Shown here one piece after another: positions 49,668 through 60,330 of a DNA stretch of 64,000 nucleotides (positions within the stretch are counted from its first letter, which is position 1; each line of letters starts with the position of its first letter). The stretch covers positions 101,957,001 to 102,021,000 of the forward strand of contig NC_134110.1 in assembly GCF_040939455.1 (NCBI RefSeq). Direction: 5' to 3'. The stretch comes from Microcebus murinus. Lineage: Eukaryota > Chordata > Mammalia > Primates > Cheirogaleidae. A program made the position numbers and the translations under genes. Below the pieces are notes generated by a model. That model ran no database searches, had not been told where the DNA came from, and saw only the letters and a program-made list of their open reading frames with translations.

Positions 49668-50118
49668 CAACGGTCCCCAACCAGTTTCGTGGAAGACAAT
49701 TTTTCCATGGGACACGGGGCCAAGGGGAGGGTGATGGTTTCAGTATGAGTCAAGCGCATTACAATTTACTGTGCTGTCAAACCTCTCTGCTAATGATAAT
49801 CTGTATTTGCAGCCGCTCCCCAGCATCTGCATCATCGTCTCAGCTCCACCTCAGATCATCAGGCATTAGATTCTTATAAGGAGGCACAACCCAGATCCCT
49901 CGCATGCGTGGTTTACAGTAGGACTCATGCTCTTATGAGAATCTAACGCCTCTGCTGATCTGACAGGAGGCGGAGCTTCTGCGGTGATGCCAGCGATGAA
50001 GAGTGCCGCTAACATGGATGAAACTTTGCTGGCTCACCTGCCACTCACCTCCTGCTGTGCAGCCCCAGTTACTAACAGGCCACAGACCTGTCCGCAGCCT
50101 GGGGGTTGGGGACCACAG
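49668..50118. mobile_element. hAT-type nonautonomous DNA transposon with visible ends
   Basis: Ends CAACGGTCCCCAACC and GGTTGGGGACCACAG are imperfect inverted repeats. The flanking 8-mers CCACAACT (49660-49667) and CCATATCT (50119-50126) agree at 6 of 8 positions, as expected for a degraded hAT target duplication. An internal stem pairs TTAGATTCTTATAAGGA (49866) with TCTTATGAGAATCTAA (49931). No transposase frame. Confidence 0.8.
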
Positions 50119-50334
50119 CCATATCTGTATACCATCCAGAATAATGGAACATTTCAGTGAACTATGAAGTTTAAAATTGCCTATTCTCTGCAAATTGTCC
50201 TATAAGAAACAAAAAAGTCCATTTTATTCTCCACTGGGACAGAGCAGGAGTGGCAGCAGACTACTCAGCCCCACCACCAACCTCAGCAATGGCTAACATC
50301 CAGGGAGAGCTTATGAGCCACGTGGTCTCAAGCT

Positions 50335-50478
50335 CTTTCTGTGAATTGCTTATTTATTCTTCTATTCCCCACCCCATTTTCCAATGAGGAAACTGAGGCA
50401 TTGAGAGGTTAAATTATTTGCCCAAGGTCAGGCCATAAATTAATGACAGAGCCAGGATTTGAATCCAGAAAAAATAAG
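50335..50478 (-). repeat. MIR SINE
   Basis: 'TTCCAATGAGGAAACTGAGG', 'TTATTTGCCCAAGGTCAGGC', 'AGAGCCAGGATTTGAATCC' is a clear antisense MIR. Confidence 0.85.
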
Positions 50479-51296
50479 TAAAACATACCAAATGGAAAAT
50501 AGCATCTAATAGACAATTGCTTACTTCAGTATTAGCTTTTAAAAATACCTGTTATTGGGAAATTACAGTTAAAATGATCAAATTCCTATTGCAAGCATAC
50601 TTTAAGCAAGGATCTGTGGATCAACAGCCAGATCATAAGTGAACTTCAGTTTTATGTCAATGTAGGTAAGTGTGCATTTGTCTGTGGCTGAGGCCAAGAG
50701 CATTTATCGAACCTCCAAGGGATCCGAGACAACACTCCTCCGCGTCAATAATACGCTTCTACTAGGACCAATGGCCCACTCTCTGTACCTTTCCTTAGAC
50801 TCTGAAGCAGGCCTAGCAATTGGCATAAGGCTAGGTTTAGTACTGCACCTACTTTGTGGTTCAGTAATTTCCCGATCTAGTGAACATGAAAAATCAGCTG
50901 AGATGTCAGTGAGCTAGCAACCGTGCCATGTCTACGCTGTCACATCAGCTGATCCAGCATTTTGCCGTACTTAAGGCCAAGGAAACCGTGCTAGGTTTTC
51001 AATTGTACCTACCCAATATTTTAATCCTGTTTCACTGGCTTTGCATTCAGTGAAACTTTCTAACACAGCAAGAGTTTGATCATCAATGTTCATTCTCATT
51101 CTTCCCTACTTCTACATGGTCATTATATTTTCATGGAAGTTTGGAGAGTCTGTATTAAGGGCATGATAACCAGGTGCCATTTGAAATAAAAATTCTCAGT
51201 AAGGATTTTAAAAACCATTTTTAATATGCTAAATGCCACTGTCAAAGACAGTTATTACAGTTGTTGGAGGTTAGGTTATACAAAAGCAGACACTGA
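50479..51296. other. Unique DNA
   Basis: No gene or repeat family recognised. A plus-strand frame at 50672-50917 is not supported by any family. Confidence 0.5.
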
Positions 51297-51590
51297 GGCC
51301 GGGCATGGTGGCTCACACCTGTAATCCTGGAAGTTCAGAAGACCATGGCAGGAGGATCACTTAAGGCCAAGAGTTTGAGAACAGACTGGGCAACATAGTG
51401 AGACTCCATCTCTACAAAAAATAATTTTTAAAAAATTAGCCAGCTGTAGTGGTGGTGTGCACCTATAGTCCCAGCTACCTGGGAGAATGAGGCAGGAAGA
51501 TTACTTAAGCCCAGGAGTTCAAGGCTGAAGTGAGCTATGACTGTGTCACTGCACTCCAGCCTTGGTGATAGAGAGAGACCCTGTCTCAGG
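51297..51590 (+). repeat. AluJ-type dimeric SINE
   Basis: Starts GGCCGGGCATGGTGGCTCAC, has an A-rich linker (AAAAAATAATTTTTAAAAAA) and a complete right arm with 'GAAGTGAGCTATGACTGTG' and 'CACTGCACTCCAGCCTTGG'. Internal divergence is high, suiting the old AluJ group. It lacks the TTGGCCAATTA strepsirrhine linker, so it predates that lineage's Alus. Confidence 0.9.
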
Positions 51591-51639
51591 GGATAAAAAG
51601 AGAGAGAGATGGAGTTTGGCATGCTGGCTATTTCCTAGA

Positions 51640-52480
51640 GATCAACATGTGTAGGCAGGAGAGAAAGGAAGTAGAAACAGGAAGGAGAAGCCAAACCGCA
51701 ATGCAGGAACAGCAAAGCCCCAGCTAAGCCAGCCAGAAGGTCGGCAGCATGCCCGGCCCAGGAGAGTTGACTGGCTTCGGGAGGAAATGGCTGGACTTTT
51801 ATACCCTGCCTCAGTCAGTCCTTGGATGACATCCCTTTGGGAGAGACAACCCTGCAGCTGAGGGGACCCCTTCAGGAGCTGGCGGCTGGAGACTGTGCTG
51901 ATGACTGTGTATGAGTCCTTCCTCCAACTGTACTCTGGGTGGCACCTGCCCATGGCCACCCTAGTCCCTGCCTTGTACCAGTTGGATCCACTGCTTGCCG
52001 GCAGCCGGGGACGCAGCTCCCTGAGGACTGTGGAGGGCCTTTCTCCTTTGGGGGCACTTAGAAGAGGAAGCCAGCTGCACGGACTGCAGCCCCTGTCACT
52101 GCCGCCCCTCTCAGGCTGCAACTGCTATCACCCTCTTCCCTCTCCCCCTGCTCATTCTGGACTCCCCTCACCTTCAGCTGGCACCTCTGCTGCTCTCGGA
52201 GGCTTCCCCGGTGGCAGGAACACGACTCTCATCCCTGAGACGCCTGAGCCCTGGGCCCCGTGCACTTGTCAGGCCGCGGCTGCCGCACTGCCGGTTCACC
52301 TCAAAGCTGAGCAAGGCAGTACAGGGCCACCCAGCTGGTCACCTGGCTGCCGAAGTCTTCCTCTCTCTTCCTGTGTGACAGCAGCCCTCCCTCCTCTCTT
52401 GGCGATCGAGGTCAATGGCCTCTTGTTGCCTGCTGCCCCTTGGACACGAGGAATCTGAAGCATCCAGGAGGCAGCAGCAG
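51640..52480 (-). mobile_element. Probable ERV LTR, antisense
   Basis: On the minus strand a TATA box with good spacing context (GCAGGGTATAAAAGTCCAG) is followed by a C/T-rich leader (TTCTCCTTCCTGTTTC). The layout of a promoter-bearing GC-rich upstream region of about 600 bp and a short downstream part suits a solo LTR. The family is not assigned and the ends are approximate. A 187-codon plus-strand frame (51895-52458) overlaps it and looks like chance in a GC-rich region. Confidence 0.35.
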
Positions 52481-52564
52481 CCTACGGTTCAATGGGACAC
52501 TTGCTGTGTCCTCGGGGAGAAATAATTCATCTTCTAGGGCCAGGACCTCTGAGCTTCCGTAACC

Positions 52565-53200
52565 TAGATCGTGAACCGGAAGCACAGTCTTCCAAAGCGG
52601 GTCACTGGGAGTGGTGGTCAGCAGCTCAACCTCCTCCCACCCCCGTTCCCAGACCCATGGTTCTCCCTCTTGAGACGCAGGGCCGCGCTAGGGCTGCGGT
52701 GCTTCGCGCTGCGCCTGAGCAGGCACTTCCGCTGGCCCCGCCACCCTTCCGGCGCTCCGCCCTTCCGGCGCTCCGCCCTTCCGGCGCTCCGCCCTTCCGG
52801 CGCTCCGCCCTTCCGGCGCTCCGCCCTTCCGGCGCTCCGCCCTTCCGGCGCTCCGCCCTTCCGGCGCTCCGCCCTTCCGGCGCTCCGCCCTTCCGGCGCT
52901 CCGCCCTTCCGGCGCTCCGCCCTTCCGGCGCTCCGCCCTTCCGGCGCTCCGCCCTTCCGGCGCTCCGCCCTTCCGGCGCTCCGCCCTTCCGGCGCTCCGC
53001 CCTTCCGGCGCTCCGCCCTTCCGGCGCTCCGCCCTTCCGGCGCTCCGCCCTTCCGGCGCTCCGCCCTTCCGGCGCTCCGCCCTTCCGGCGCTCCGCCCTT
53101 CCGGCGCTCCGCCCTTCCGGCGCTCCGCCCTTCCGGCGCTCCGCCCTGGGCCGCTCGGAGAGCACCGCTGACGCCGCGGCGTCCCGAGTTGGTGGACAAA
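52565..53200. promoter_or_regulatory. GC-rich, CpG-dense promoter-like block
   Basis: A GC-rich block that contains the minisatellite, plus single ETS-like words outside it: ACCGGAAGC at 52576 and CACTTCCGC at 52725. Upstream and downstream of the array the sequence is also CpG-rich (GGGCCGCGCTAGGG, GACGCCGCGGCGTCC). In vertebrates this is what a CpG-island promoter looks like. No start codon, TATA box or recognised first exon directs transcription either way. The array itself supplies most CpGs. Activity is inferred, not shown. Confidence 0.5.
52747..53146. repeat. Perfect 25 x 16-bp GC-rich minisatellite
   Basis: The unit TTCCGGCGCTCCGCCC (13 of 16 bases G or C, three CpGs) is repeated 25 times over exactly 400 bp with no variant that I can see. 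Read on the minus strand each unit is GGGCGGAGCGCCGGAA, joining an Sp1-type GC box (GGGCGG) to an ETS-type core (CCGGAA), which becomes CCGGAAG with the next unit. Just upstream, TTCCGCTGGCCCCGCC (52728) looks like a diverged first unit. The unit length is not divisible by three, so six frames are open through the array. Confidence 0.95.
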
Positions 53201-53468
53201 CACTAACAGGTTCCGTTAAAGGAATCATTTTCCTCTTAATTCCTACTTCCTTCTACTTCTCAAATGGCTGGAAACCGCACCCAGTACCAGTGTACACCAT
53301 CCCACTTCACCCGAAAATCTCTAACCTTGAAAGTCTTAATTCTTCCAAAACCAAAAACCGAGAGCTACTTGAATTTAATGAGTTGGCGAGAGTGGCAAGA
53401 AAAATCAAAAAGCTCTAATTCTGATCCCTGCTTTTTTCTGTTAGATCTTATTTTATATACCTTTATTA
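53201..53468. other. Flank of the minisatellite, no gene recognised
   Basis: Outside the array the long plus-strand frame (52492-53418) continues through this stretch as KTKNRELLEFNELARVARK with no recognisable domain. No clear splice site or poly(A) signal was seen. Confidence 0.4.
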
Positions 53469-53492
53469 TACACACACACACACACACACACA
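53469..53492 (+). repeat. (CA)n microsatellite
   Basis: About 12 CA units. Confidence 0.95.
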
Positions 53493-54378
53493 AAGTCAGT
53501 ACTTTGAACTGCTTTGAAGAAAAATGCTGAATTTAGACAATGATTCTTACCAATAAATGTTGCTGAAGAAGGGTGTTGTTTGCTGCCATTTCTGAATGAA
53601 GAGGACATCAGTTTGAGTGAAGAAGACACCAGTTCTGAGTGTTTGTTTCCTAATGAGCAATGTAGGCTTCCCCTCAAAAATGGAAAAAATGAAAAAAGAA
53701 GACATTGTTACTGTCCTGTAAGTCCTTCAGATTTCTTCTAATATGTAGTAGAAGGTTTTATAGTTAATTGCACTGGATCCATTCATTCATGTGCTTAAAC
53801 CTGTATTTACAAACTCCTGTCAGAACACACGGGGAAGCCGAGCAGCCCGAGAGCAGTCAAGCGCTGACGGCCAAAGGTCTGTGCATGGGCCACACACACA
53901 GGAGGGCAGGGTCTTTCATTTGAGTTTTCAATTGTAAGCTTATTTTGTTTACCCCATGACCTCCCATAAGCTCAATTATCTTTTTGCCAAATGATACAAA
54001 TTACTGGTATTTATGCTTTTAACAAAGGGGTAAACAAAAACTATAATAATACTCTTCCTTCAACAACATGATCCTTACTGATTTTAAAGTATGATAAAGT
54101 AATGTGAAAGCTTCATGCCAGATAATGAATGAATATGGCAATTTAGGAGCTCTATTTTGAGACACTATTACAATCAAAATGTTTATCTTCGTCTTTTATG
54201 GTGGTGTGATTGTGATAATTGAAAATAGATAGTAGAAACATCTCCTTGGAAGGCTCTCTTTCCAGGCAAGGAAGAGATTAAATCAAAGGAATATATTACC
54301 TGGAAAACAATCTGGCTGATAGATGGTGGATGTAGACTTGTCCAAACTCTGTATTCTAATGATACTAATTAGACTCTA
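53493..54378. other. Unique DNA
   Basis: No gene or repeat family recognised. Confidence 0.5.
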
Positions 54379-54870
54379 AAGACCATATTTGCCTTTAGGG
54401 TCTTCTTCATAAATTCTTTGCCTAGGCCAATGTCTAGAAGAGTATTTCCAACGTTTTCCTCTAGAATTCTAATAGTTTCACACCTAAGGTTCAAGTCTGT
54501 TACCCAGCGTGAGTTGATTTTTGTGAGAGGTAAAAGGTGTGGGTCGTGTTTCAGTCTTCTACATGTGGCTATCCAGTTTTCCCAGCACTATTTATTGAAT
54601 AAGGATTCTTTTCCCCAGTGTATGTTTTTGTCTGCTTTGTTGAAAATTAGTTGGCTATATGAGGATAGTTTATATCTGGGTTCTAGGTTCTGTTCCACTG
54701 GTCAATGTCCCTGTTCTTGTGCCAATCACAAGCTGTTTTAATTACTATAGCCTTGTAGTATAGTTTGAAGTCTGGTAAATTGATACCTCCTATTTTGTTT
54801 TTATTGCCTAGGATTGATTTTGCTATACGGAGTCTTCTCTGGTTCCATGTGAAGCATAAAATTATTTTTT

Positions 54871-55230
54871 CTATATGTGTGAAAAATGATGATGGTATTT
54901 TATAGGGATCACATTGACTCTGTAGGTCACTTTGGGTAGTATAGACATTTTAACAATGTTGATTCTGCCAACCAATGAGCATGGTATATTCTTCCACCTG
55001 TTTACATCCTCTGCTACTTCCTTCTTCAGTGTTTCATAGTTCTCCCTGTAGCAGTCTTTTACCTCCTTAGTTAAGTATATTCCTGGGTACTTTGTTTTCT
55101 TTGTTGCTATTTTGAAGGAAATTGAGTCTTTGATTTGGTTCTCACTTTGACTGTTGTTGGTGTATATGAATGTCTCTGATTTCTGTGTATTGTTTTTGTA
55201 TTCTGAGACTTTACCAAATTCATTTATCAA
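54871..55230 (-). pseudogene. L1 ORF2 thumb fragment (inverted part)
   Basis: A 119-codon frame with [20 protein letters not shown] and [20 protein letters not shown], the region after the RT active site in L1 ORF2. It is the inverted counterpart of the direct C-terminal part at 55354. Not a gene. Confidence 0.8.
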
Positions 55231-55353
55231 TTCAAGGAGTCTCCTGGATGAATCCTTGAGGTTTTAGGTATAATATCATGTCATCAGCAAAGAGTGAGAG
55301 CTTGATCTCTTCTGCTCCCATTGGATGCCCTTAATTCTGCTCTCTTGTCTGAC

Positions 55354-56191
55354 CCCAAAAGCAATCACAGCAGCAACAAAAATAAATAAATGGGACCTGA
55401 TAAAATTAAAAAGCTTCTGCACAGCCAAAGAAACTGTCAAGAGAGCAAACAGACAACCCACAGAATGGGAGAAAATTTTCACAAACTACACATGCGATAA
55501 AGGGCTGATAACTAGAATCTATTTGGAGCTCAGGAAAATCAGCAAGGAAAAATCAAACAACCCTATCAAAAAGTGGGCAAAGGACATGAACAGAAACTTT
55601 TCTAAAGAAGACAGAATAATGGCCAACAAACATATGAAAAAATGCTCAACATCTCTAATCATCAGGGAAATGCTAATCAAAACTGTAGTGGGATATCACT
55701 TATCTCCAGTAAGAATGGCCTTTATCAAAAAGTCCCCAAACAATAAATGTTGTTGTGGATTCAGAGAGATAGGAACACTCCTACACTGCTGGTGGGACTG
55801 CAAACTAGTTCAACCTCTGTGGAAAGCAATATGGAGATACCTTAAAGCGAAACAAGTAGATCTACCATTTGATCCAGCAATTCCACTACTGGGCATCTAC
55901 CCGAAAGATCCAATGACACTCTACAAAAAAGATACCTGCACTCAAATGTTTATAGCAGCACAATTCACAGTTGCAAAGATGTGGAAACAACTCAAGTGCC
56001 CATCAATACATGAGCGGATTAATAAAATGTGGTATATGTATACCATGGAGTACTATTCAGCTATAAGAAACAACGGTGATATAGCACCTCTTGTATTTTC
56101 CTGGATAGAGCTGAAACCCATTCTACTAAGTGAAGTATCTCAAGAATGGAAAAACAAGCACCACATGTGCTCACCAGCAAATTGGTATTAA
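55354..56191 (+). pseudogene. L1 ORF2 C-terminal fragment, one open frame
   Basis: An open frame of 288 codons (starting a little upstream, at 55325, in the inverted part) covers the ORF2 C-terminal region. It has [19 protein letters not shown] in the Cys-rich block, [20 protein letters not shown] and a [10 protein letters not shown] block, ending [10 protein letters not shown]. Because endonuclease and reverse transcriptase are absent, it cannot retrotranspose. Its intact frame, compared with the broken 35301-36361 copy, suggests a younger insertion or chance preservation. Confidence 0.85.
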
Positions 56192-56437
56192 CAGATCAAC
56201 ACCTCAGTGGACATATAGGAATAACATTTATCTGCTGTCGGGCAGGTGGGAGGGAGGAGGAGGGGATGGGTATATACAAACACAATGCGTGAGATGTGCA
56301 ACGTTTGGGGGATGGTCACACTTGAGGCTCTGACTCGAGGGGGGAGGGAGGGTATGGGCAATATACATAACCTTAATAGTTGTACCACCATAATATGCTG
56401 AAATAAAAAAGAAAAGATAAAAAAAGACTATATTTGC

Positions 56438-57589
56438 ACTAAAGTCATGACAATTTCAATTTAAACTTTCCTTACTCAGTCCAATTTTAAGAATCATATA
56501 ATACATTTTGTGGTGCTGCTGATTACAAAGATCCATAGAAAATGTCATAGCAGAATGCTGCTTAAACCTACAAACTCTGAAAGTTGTAGCAAATGGGCTT
56601 CACATGTAACATACATGTCAACCATACATCTTCCTATGAGTAATATTTGTGTTTTAAGTAAACACATAAAAAAGTATCACAAAAATTGAGCTATTCACTA
56701 TTTATGGAAATTATTCAATTGATTTACTTGGAATGTCTCTAAAAGGAAGAAAATGAATATTTCTTCCATGTAGTAATAATTACATAAGCCAAAGCAATTC
56801 TTCACACAGGAAATTAGCCATAAATTTTCCTCTTAAATGTGGTAAGTATGAGCAAGTATCTTCTTTAGACAAAATTAATATATTGGCTATTCTGTTTGAA
56901 CAGTATTCAAAATATCAATATGTTATCTGAGCATGCAAATAAAAGCTATTTAGTTGGTTATGCAAACTCTACCAGACTCCTCAAAAAAGCATCGAACATT
57001 TTCATACTTTTCTTTCACTTTTCTTATAGAACAATTTTAAATAACATAGGGGTTATTCCAAAAGTATTGTAAATGTAAAGACAAAAGCTTTAGTTTTCTG
57101 TAGGATCATTATTCATCTGTAAATTTTACAGTGTTCAAATTAAATAAACCAGTACTAAAAAACAAATGACTTTGTTAAAAAAAAAAAGCAAGGCAATGAA
57201 ATCTACATTCTTGTTTCAGGACTTTCTGCTTGCTTAACTTTCAAGACAATTCTAATTTCAATTAGACAATCAGTTCCAATTTTATTAAAGACTCTCATAT
57301 TCATATTTAGAGTCATGATTTAAGTAATATTATTATTTGTGCACCTGAAATATATTGAATATTATATGAACAAGGGTGAAATTAGGTAAATAGCTATAAA
57401 CAATAGCATTCAGGATAACAACACTTGTAGATTTTTGAAATCCTAGTGAGAAACATAAACAATGATAAATATCTATGTGAAAAATCATAAGACTCTCATA
57501 AATAAAAAGGCCAACTTGAACCTTTAATAACTCTGTGTCAGCTGTTAAAACTTTCCAGATCAAAGGAGATAGACATGGCTATTTCCTAA
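56438..57589. other. AT-rich unique DNA
   Basis: No gene or repeat family recognised. An 11-base A run occurs near 57178. Confidence 0.5.
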
Positions 57590-57750
57590 AGCCAGCTCTG
57601 TGGTGCATTAAGTGAAGCCACCTAGCCTCTCGTCTCGATGCCCTCGTCTTGAGGGTAACAGCACTTCCCTCCAGTGGTTTCTGTGACGACACACTAAGTA
57701 AAGGACTTGGCTCAGAGTTCGGGCTCCATAAATTGTAGGTATTGTCATCA
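57590..57750 (+). repeat. MIR SINE, degraded
   Basis: 'CTAGCCTCTCGTCTCGATGC' then 'GACTTGGCTCAGAGTTCGGG', followed by a CCATAAATTGTAGG end, fits a sense MIR. Confidence 0.6.
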
Positions 57751-59109
57751 GAAACTAGAGTGAATAATTAAAATAGAAAAGCAATGCCATTTTAAGCCTT
57801 GAACTAATGGATTTCAGATATACAAATGACAAGAAATGGACTGATCAGTGTTGTTGGTAACTTTGAAATGTATGTCCGCAAATTTATTCAAAAAGACAAT
57901 AATATCACAATATATATGGATGACACGGATGTATTTTAGTAGTCAACCCACTGAAAGTTCTGATATTAGAGTACATATGTCCATTTCTGCTCCAAGTCCA
58001 TACACAGAGGAAGACACGGAAGCCTATTTAATTAAAGTCACCCGTCCAGAGAATATCGTGGTGAAATCAAGATGAGAGGCTGATATCCAGATCCTCAACA
58101 ACAACACCCTCTATTCTACCTTTCCTTTCATGTTTACCTGCTCAGCCAACAAAATATCTCCGCTGTCTTCACCTGTAAGCACACGAGCACTTTGCATTCC
58201 ATTTCAGAGTTTCGTCACTGACTACCTCGGTAACTCTCCGTGCTTTCCCACCACTACACTTTCACTCTTCATGGTTGAAAATGCTAGTGTTGGTCAATGT
58301 CCAGTTGTACTCTTTTATTCTTTCCCTGAGCACTGGAGGAGTAGACTTCTGGCTGTTGTTGAAGTTAGGTGAACCAAGAATGGGACCATGCATTCTTCTC
58401 AATGGAATGTGATGTGTCCAGCTTCCAGGTCTGGCCCATGAGATCATTCCACTCCCAATCTTTGTATTATGACATGATGAAGAAATAAAATAAAATGTAT
58501 TGTTTAAGACTTTGAGATTTGGGATTGTATGTAGTCTACCCTCATTAATGTTTGTGTTTCAAATATTTTATGATAGCACTTCTACTTGCTCCTTCTCCCC
58601 CAGACCAAGATGAGATAGTCTTCTAGACTCAGAACTTCTTTCACCCACCTTCTGCAATAGAGAAAAATGTTGTGCAATGATCAAAATAAACAGATTTATC
58701 ATTTCAAACAAATTGTCATGGTGCAAGGAACAGCTGTGGAATTTCCACTTAAGAGGGCCTTGGGAGGGGGCAAAACCAATGAAACAGGGTAGGGGGCTTT
58801 CCTGCAAGTTGTGGACACACATTCTTTTAAGATTGTTTGTTTGGGGTGGCTTGGTTGGAAATGCCTTTGATATCAATCATGAGGCCTAGTGATTGATGTC
58901 AAAAGCATTTGGGGACTAAGACTTGGGGAGTAAGACTTTTAGTTAACACCAAAACGAAACGTACCTTTTGCAATTAAAATATTCTGCCAAGAGCAATTTA
59001 TCTCCTAACAGAAAACATTGGTTGTCTTGAAAATGTAGAGAAAGACATTTTTGCACCTTGTTGATAGAGACCATAATAATTTTATACCATTTATATGCCA
59101 TTTACCTAA
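57751..59109. other. Unique DNA; possible LTR end
   Basis: No gene recognised. 58380-58540 contains 'GAAATAAAATAAAATGTATT' and 'TTTAAGACTTTGAGATTTGG', which could be an MLT1-like LTR end, but the match is weak. Confidence 0.4.
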
Positions 59110-59390
59110 TGATTTCAATGTGTGAGCTCTACATATAGAAACAAATATCCTAGTACTTATGAGCAAATGTGCAAAGAATTTGTTTTCAGTATTGTTTCTA
59201 GTGACAAAAAAAGCATTGAAAGCACAACCTAAATTTCTATTTCTATGAGAATGATTGAATGCATTGTGCGAATGAGTCAGATCTATGAACACTGACCTGA
59301 AGTGAGGTATGTGATGGACAGTTGAGTGAAAAAAGAAAGCTGTGATATAATGTGTGTTATAGCGTTCCATTTTGTAAAATCAACAAAATT
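59110..59390 (+). mobile_element. L1ME-like LINE fragment
   Basis: 'AGTATTGTTTCTAGTGACAA', 'CACAACCTAAATTTCTAT' and 'GATTGAATGCATTGTGCG' follow the ORF2 end of an old L1. Frame is destroyed. Confidence 0.55.
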
Positions 59391-59584
59391 CCTACAGCTG
59401 TGATCTGCATGGAGCGTGGGGTAAAGGTGGTGTGGAAAGAGAGTCATAGGGTAACTTAGCAGTGTGGACTGCAGAGAGCTGGGGCAATACTGGCATTGTC
59501 ATCACATATTCCAGTGCTGTACTACTTTGAAAAGTCATGCTTTCTAATTTTTTAAAAGCCACTAAGATGGAGAGGCCCTTGAGG

Positions 59585-59800
59585 ATGGTGACTAAGAGCA
59601 TGACCCCTGGGGCCAGACCCTGGAGATCATGGTCCCAGTCTTGTAGGTTTCAGTCGTGGAACCGTGGACAAGACAGTTCACCTTCTTTAGTTCCAGTCCC
59701 CTCCACTCTGATATGGAGATAACAACAGAACCCACCTCCCGCACCATTTCACAGCCGCTGGAGCACTCAGCACAGCATAGTTAAAGCTCTGCGACAGTCA
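59585..59800 (+). repeat. MIR SINE
   Basis: 'AAGAGCATGACCCCTGGGGC' through 'CAAGACAGTTCACCTTCTTT' and 'ATATGGAGATAACAACAGAA' in sense order. Confidence 0.75.
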
Positions 59801-59999
59801 CTGACAAAACAGGAAACTCTCAAGGGCCCATTTGTATTGTCTCCCTAAAGCACTGTGATAATCAGAAAGCTGGGGTGCATGCTGTGGGTAATCAGGTGAC
59901 CGATTCTTTAGCTTTTTGCCCAAACCAGCCGGTTGACATGTATTAGAAAAAAAAAAAAAAGATATGTGAAGAGGAAAGGAAATCAGCCCACTAGCTAAT

Positions 60000-60270
60000 G
60001 GCTGGACCAGTGAGTTTAGTAGCTCATACGCTCATTTCCCCGCCTTCCCTCCTTAAAAGCATACCACAGTGACGCTGGTTGGTTCAGCTCTCAGAGCTTG
60101 GACACAGCAGGTCTATGTGGGTGGAAGCTGGAGCGCTCTGGGGGCGGCTGCACTTTGCAGTTTTGCTTCTAGCCTGTGTACTGAGTTGCAGGAATCTGAA
60201 ACACTTGAGTTTATCGAAAAATAAATCTTAAGCATTGCAAGTCTCTCTGTTTTCATCTCTGCCTACTTGA
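60000..60270 (+). mobile_element. Possible ERV LTR relic
   Basis: A CTCCTTAAAAGCATACC TATA-like context is followed, about 170 bp on, by an AAAAATAAATCTTAAGC poly(A)-type end, then CTCTCTGTTTTC. This is an LTR-like layout but no family was recognised. Confidence 0.3.
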
Positions 60271-60284
60271 CCCTCTCTCTTACG

Positions 60285-60293
60285 CTTTCGCTT

Positions 60294-60330
<37 letters not shown>

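Larger units (their letters stand above)
54379..56437 (+). mobile_element. Second younger L1 with 5' inversion
   Basis: A 2.03-kb insertion (54393-56423) bounded by a 14-bp duplication with one change, AAGACCATATTTGC (54379-54392) and AAGACTATATTTGC (56424-56437). Positions 54393-55350 are L1 ORF2 in reverse; from 55351 the rest of ORF2 and the 3' untranslated region run in sense to an A-rich tail. The junction words GACCCTAAAGGC (reverse of 54391-54402) and GACCCCAAAAGC (55351) overlap as in twin priming. The direct part closely resembles 35520-36589. Confidence 0.9.

Noticed and set aside
50672..50917. Possible mitochondrial insertion or membrane protein frame
   Set aside because: The translated segment is leucine-rich but matches no mitochondrial gene or family that I recognise.
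51895..52458. 187-codon plus-strand frame rich in Pro, Ser, Leu
   Set aside because: It is antisense to a probable LTR with a TATA box on the minus strand and has no recognised domain. GC-rich DNA has few stops.
51297..53146. SVA-like composite (Alu, GC-rich VNTR)
   Set aside because: The order Alu, unique GC-rich DNA, then a 16-bp array superficially recalls SVA, but there is no CCCTCT hexamer, no SINE-R and no poly(A) tail, and SVA is a hominoid family.
52492..53418. 308-codon plus-strand frame, and 171 to 211-codon frames on both strands, through the minisatellite
   Set aside because: The openness is forced by a stop-free 16-bp unit, so length is no evidence of coding. No start context, splice site or domain supports a gene.
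57040..57130. Mariner-like end at GGGGTTATTCCAAAAGTATT
   Set aside because: A single short resemblance with no inverted partner nearby.
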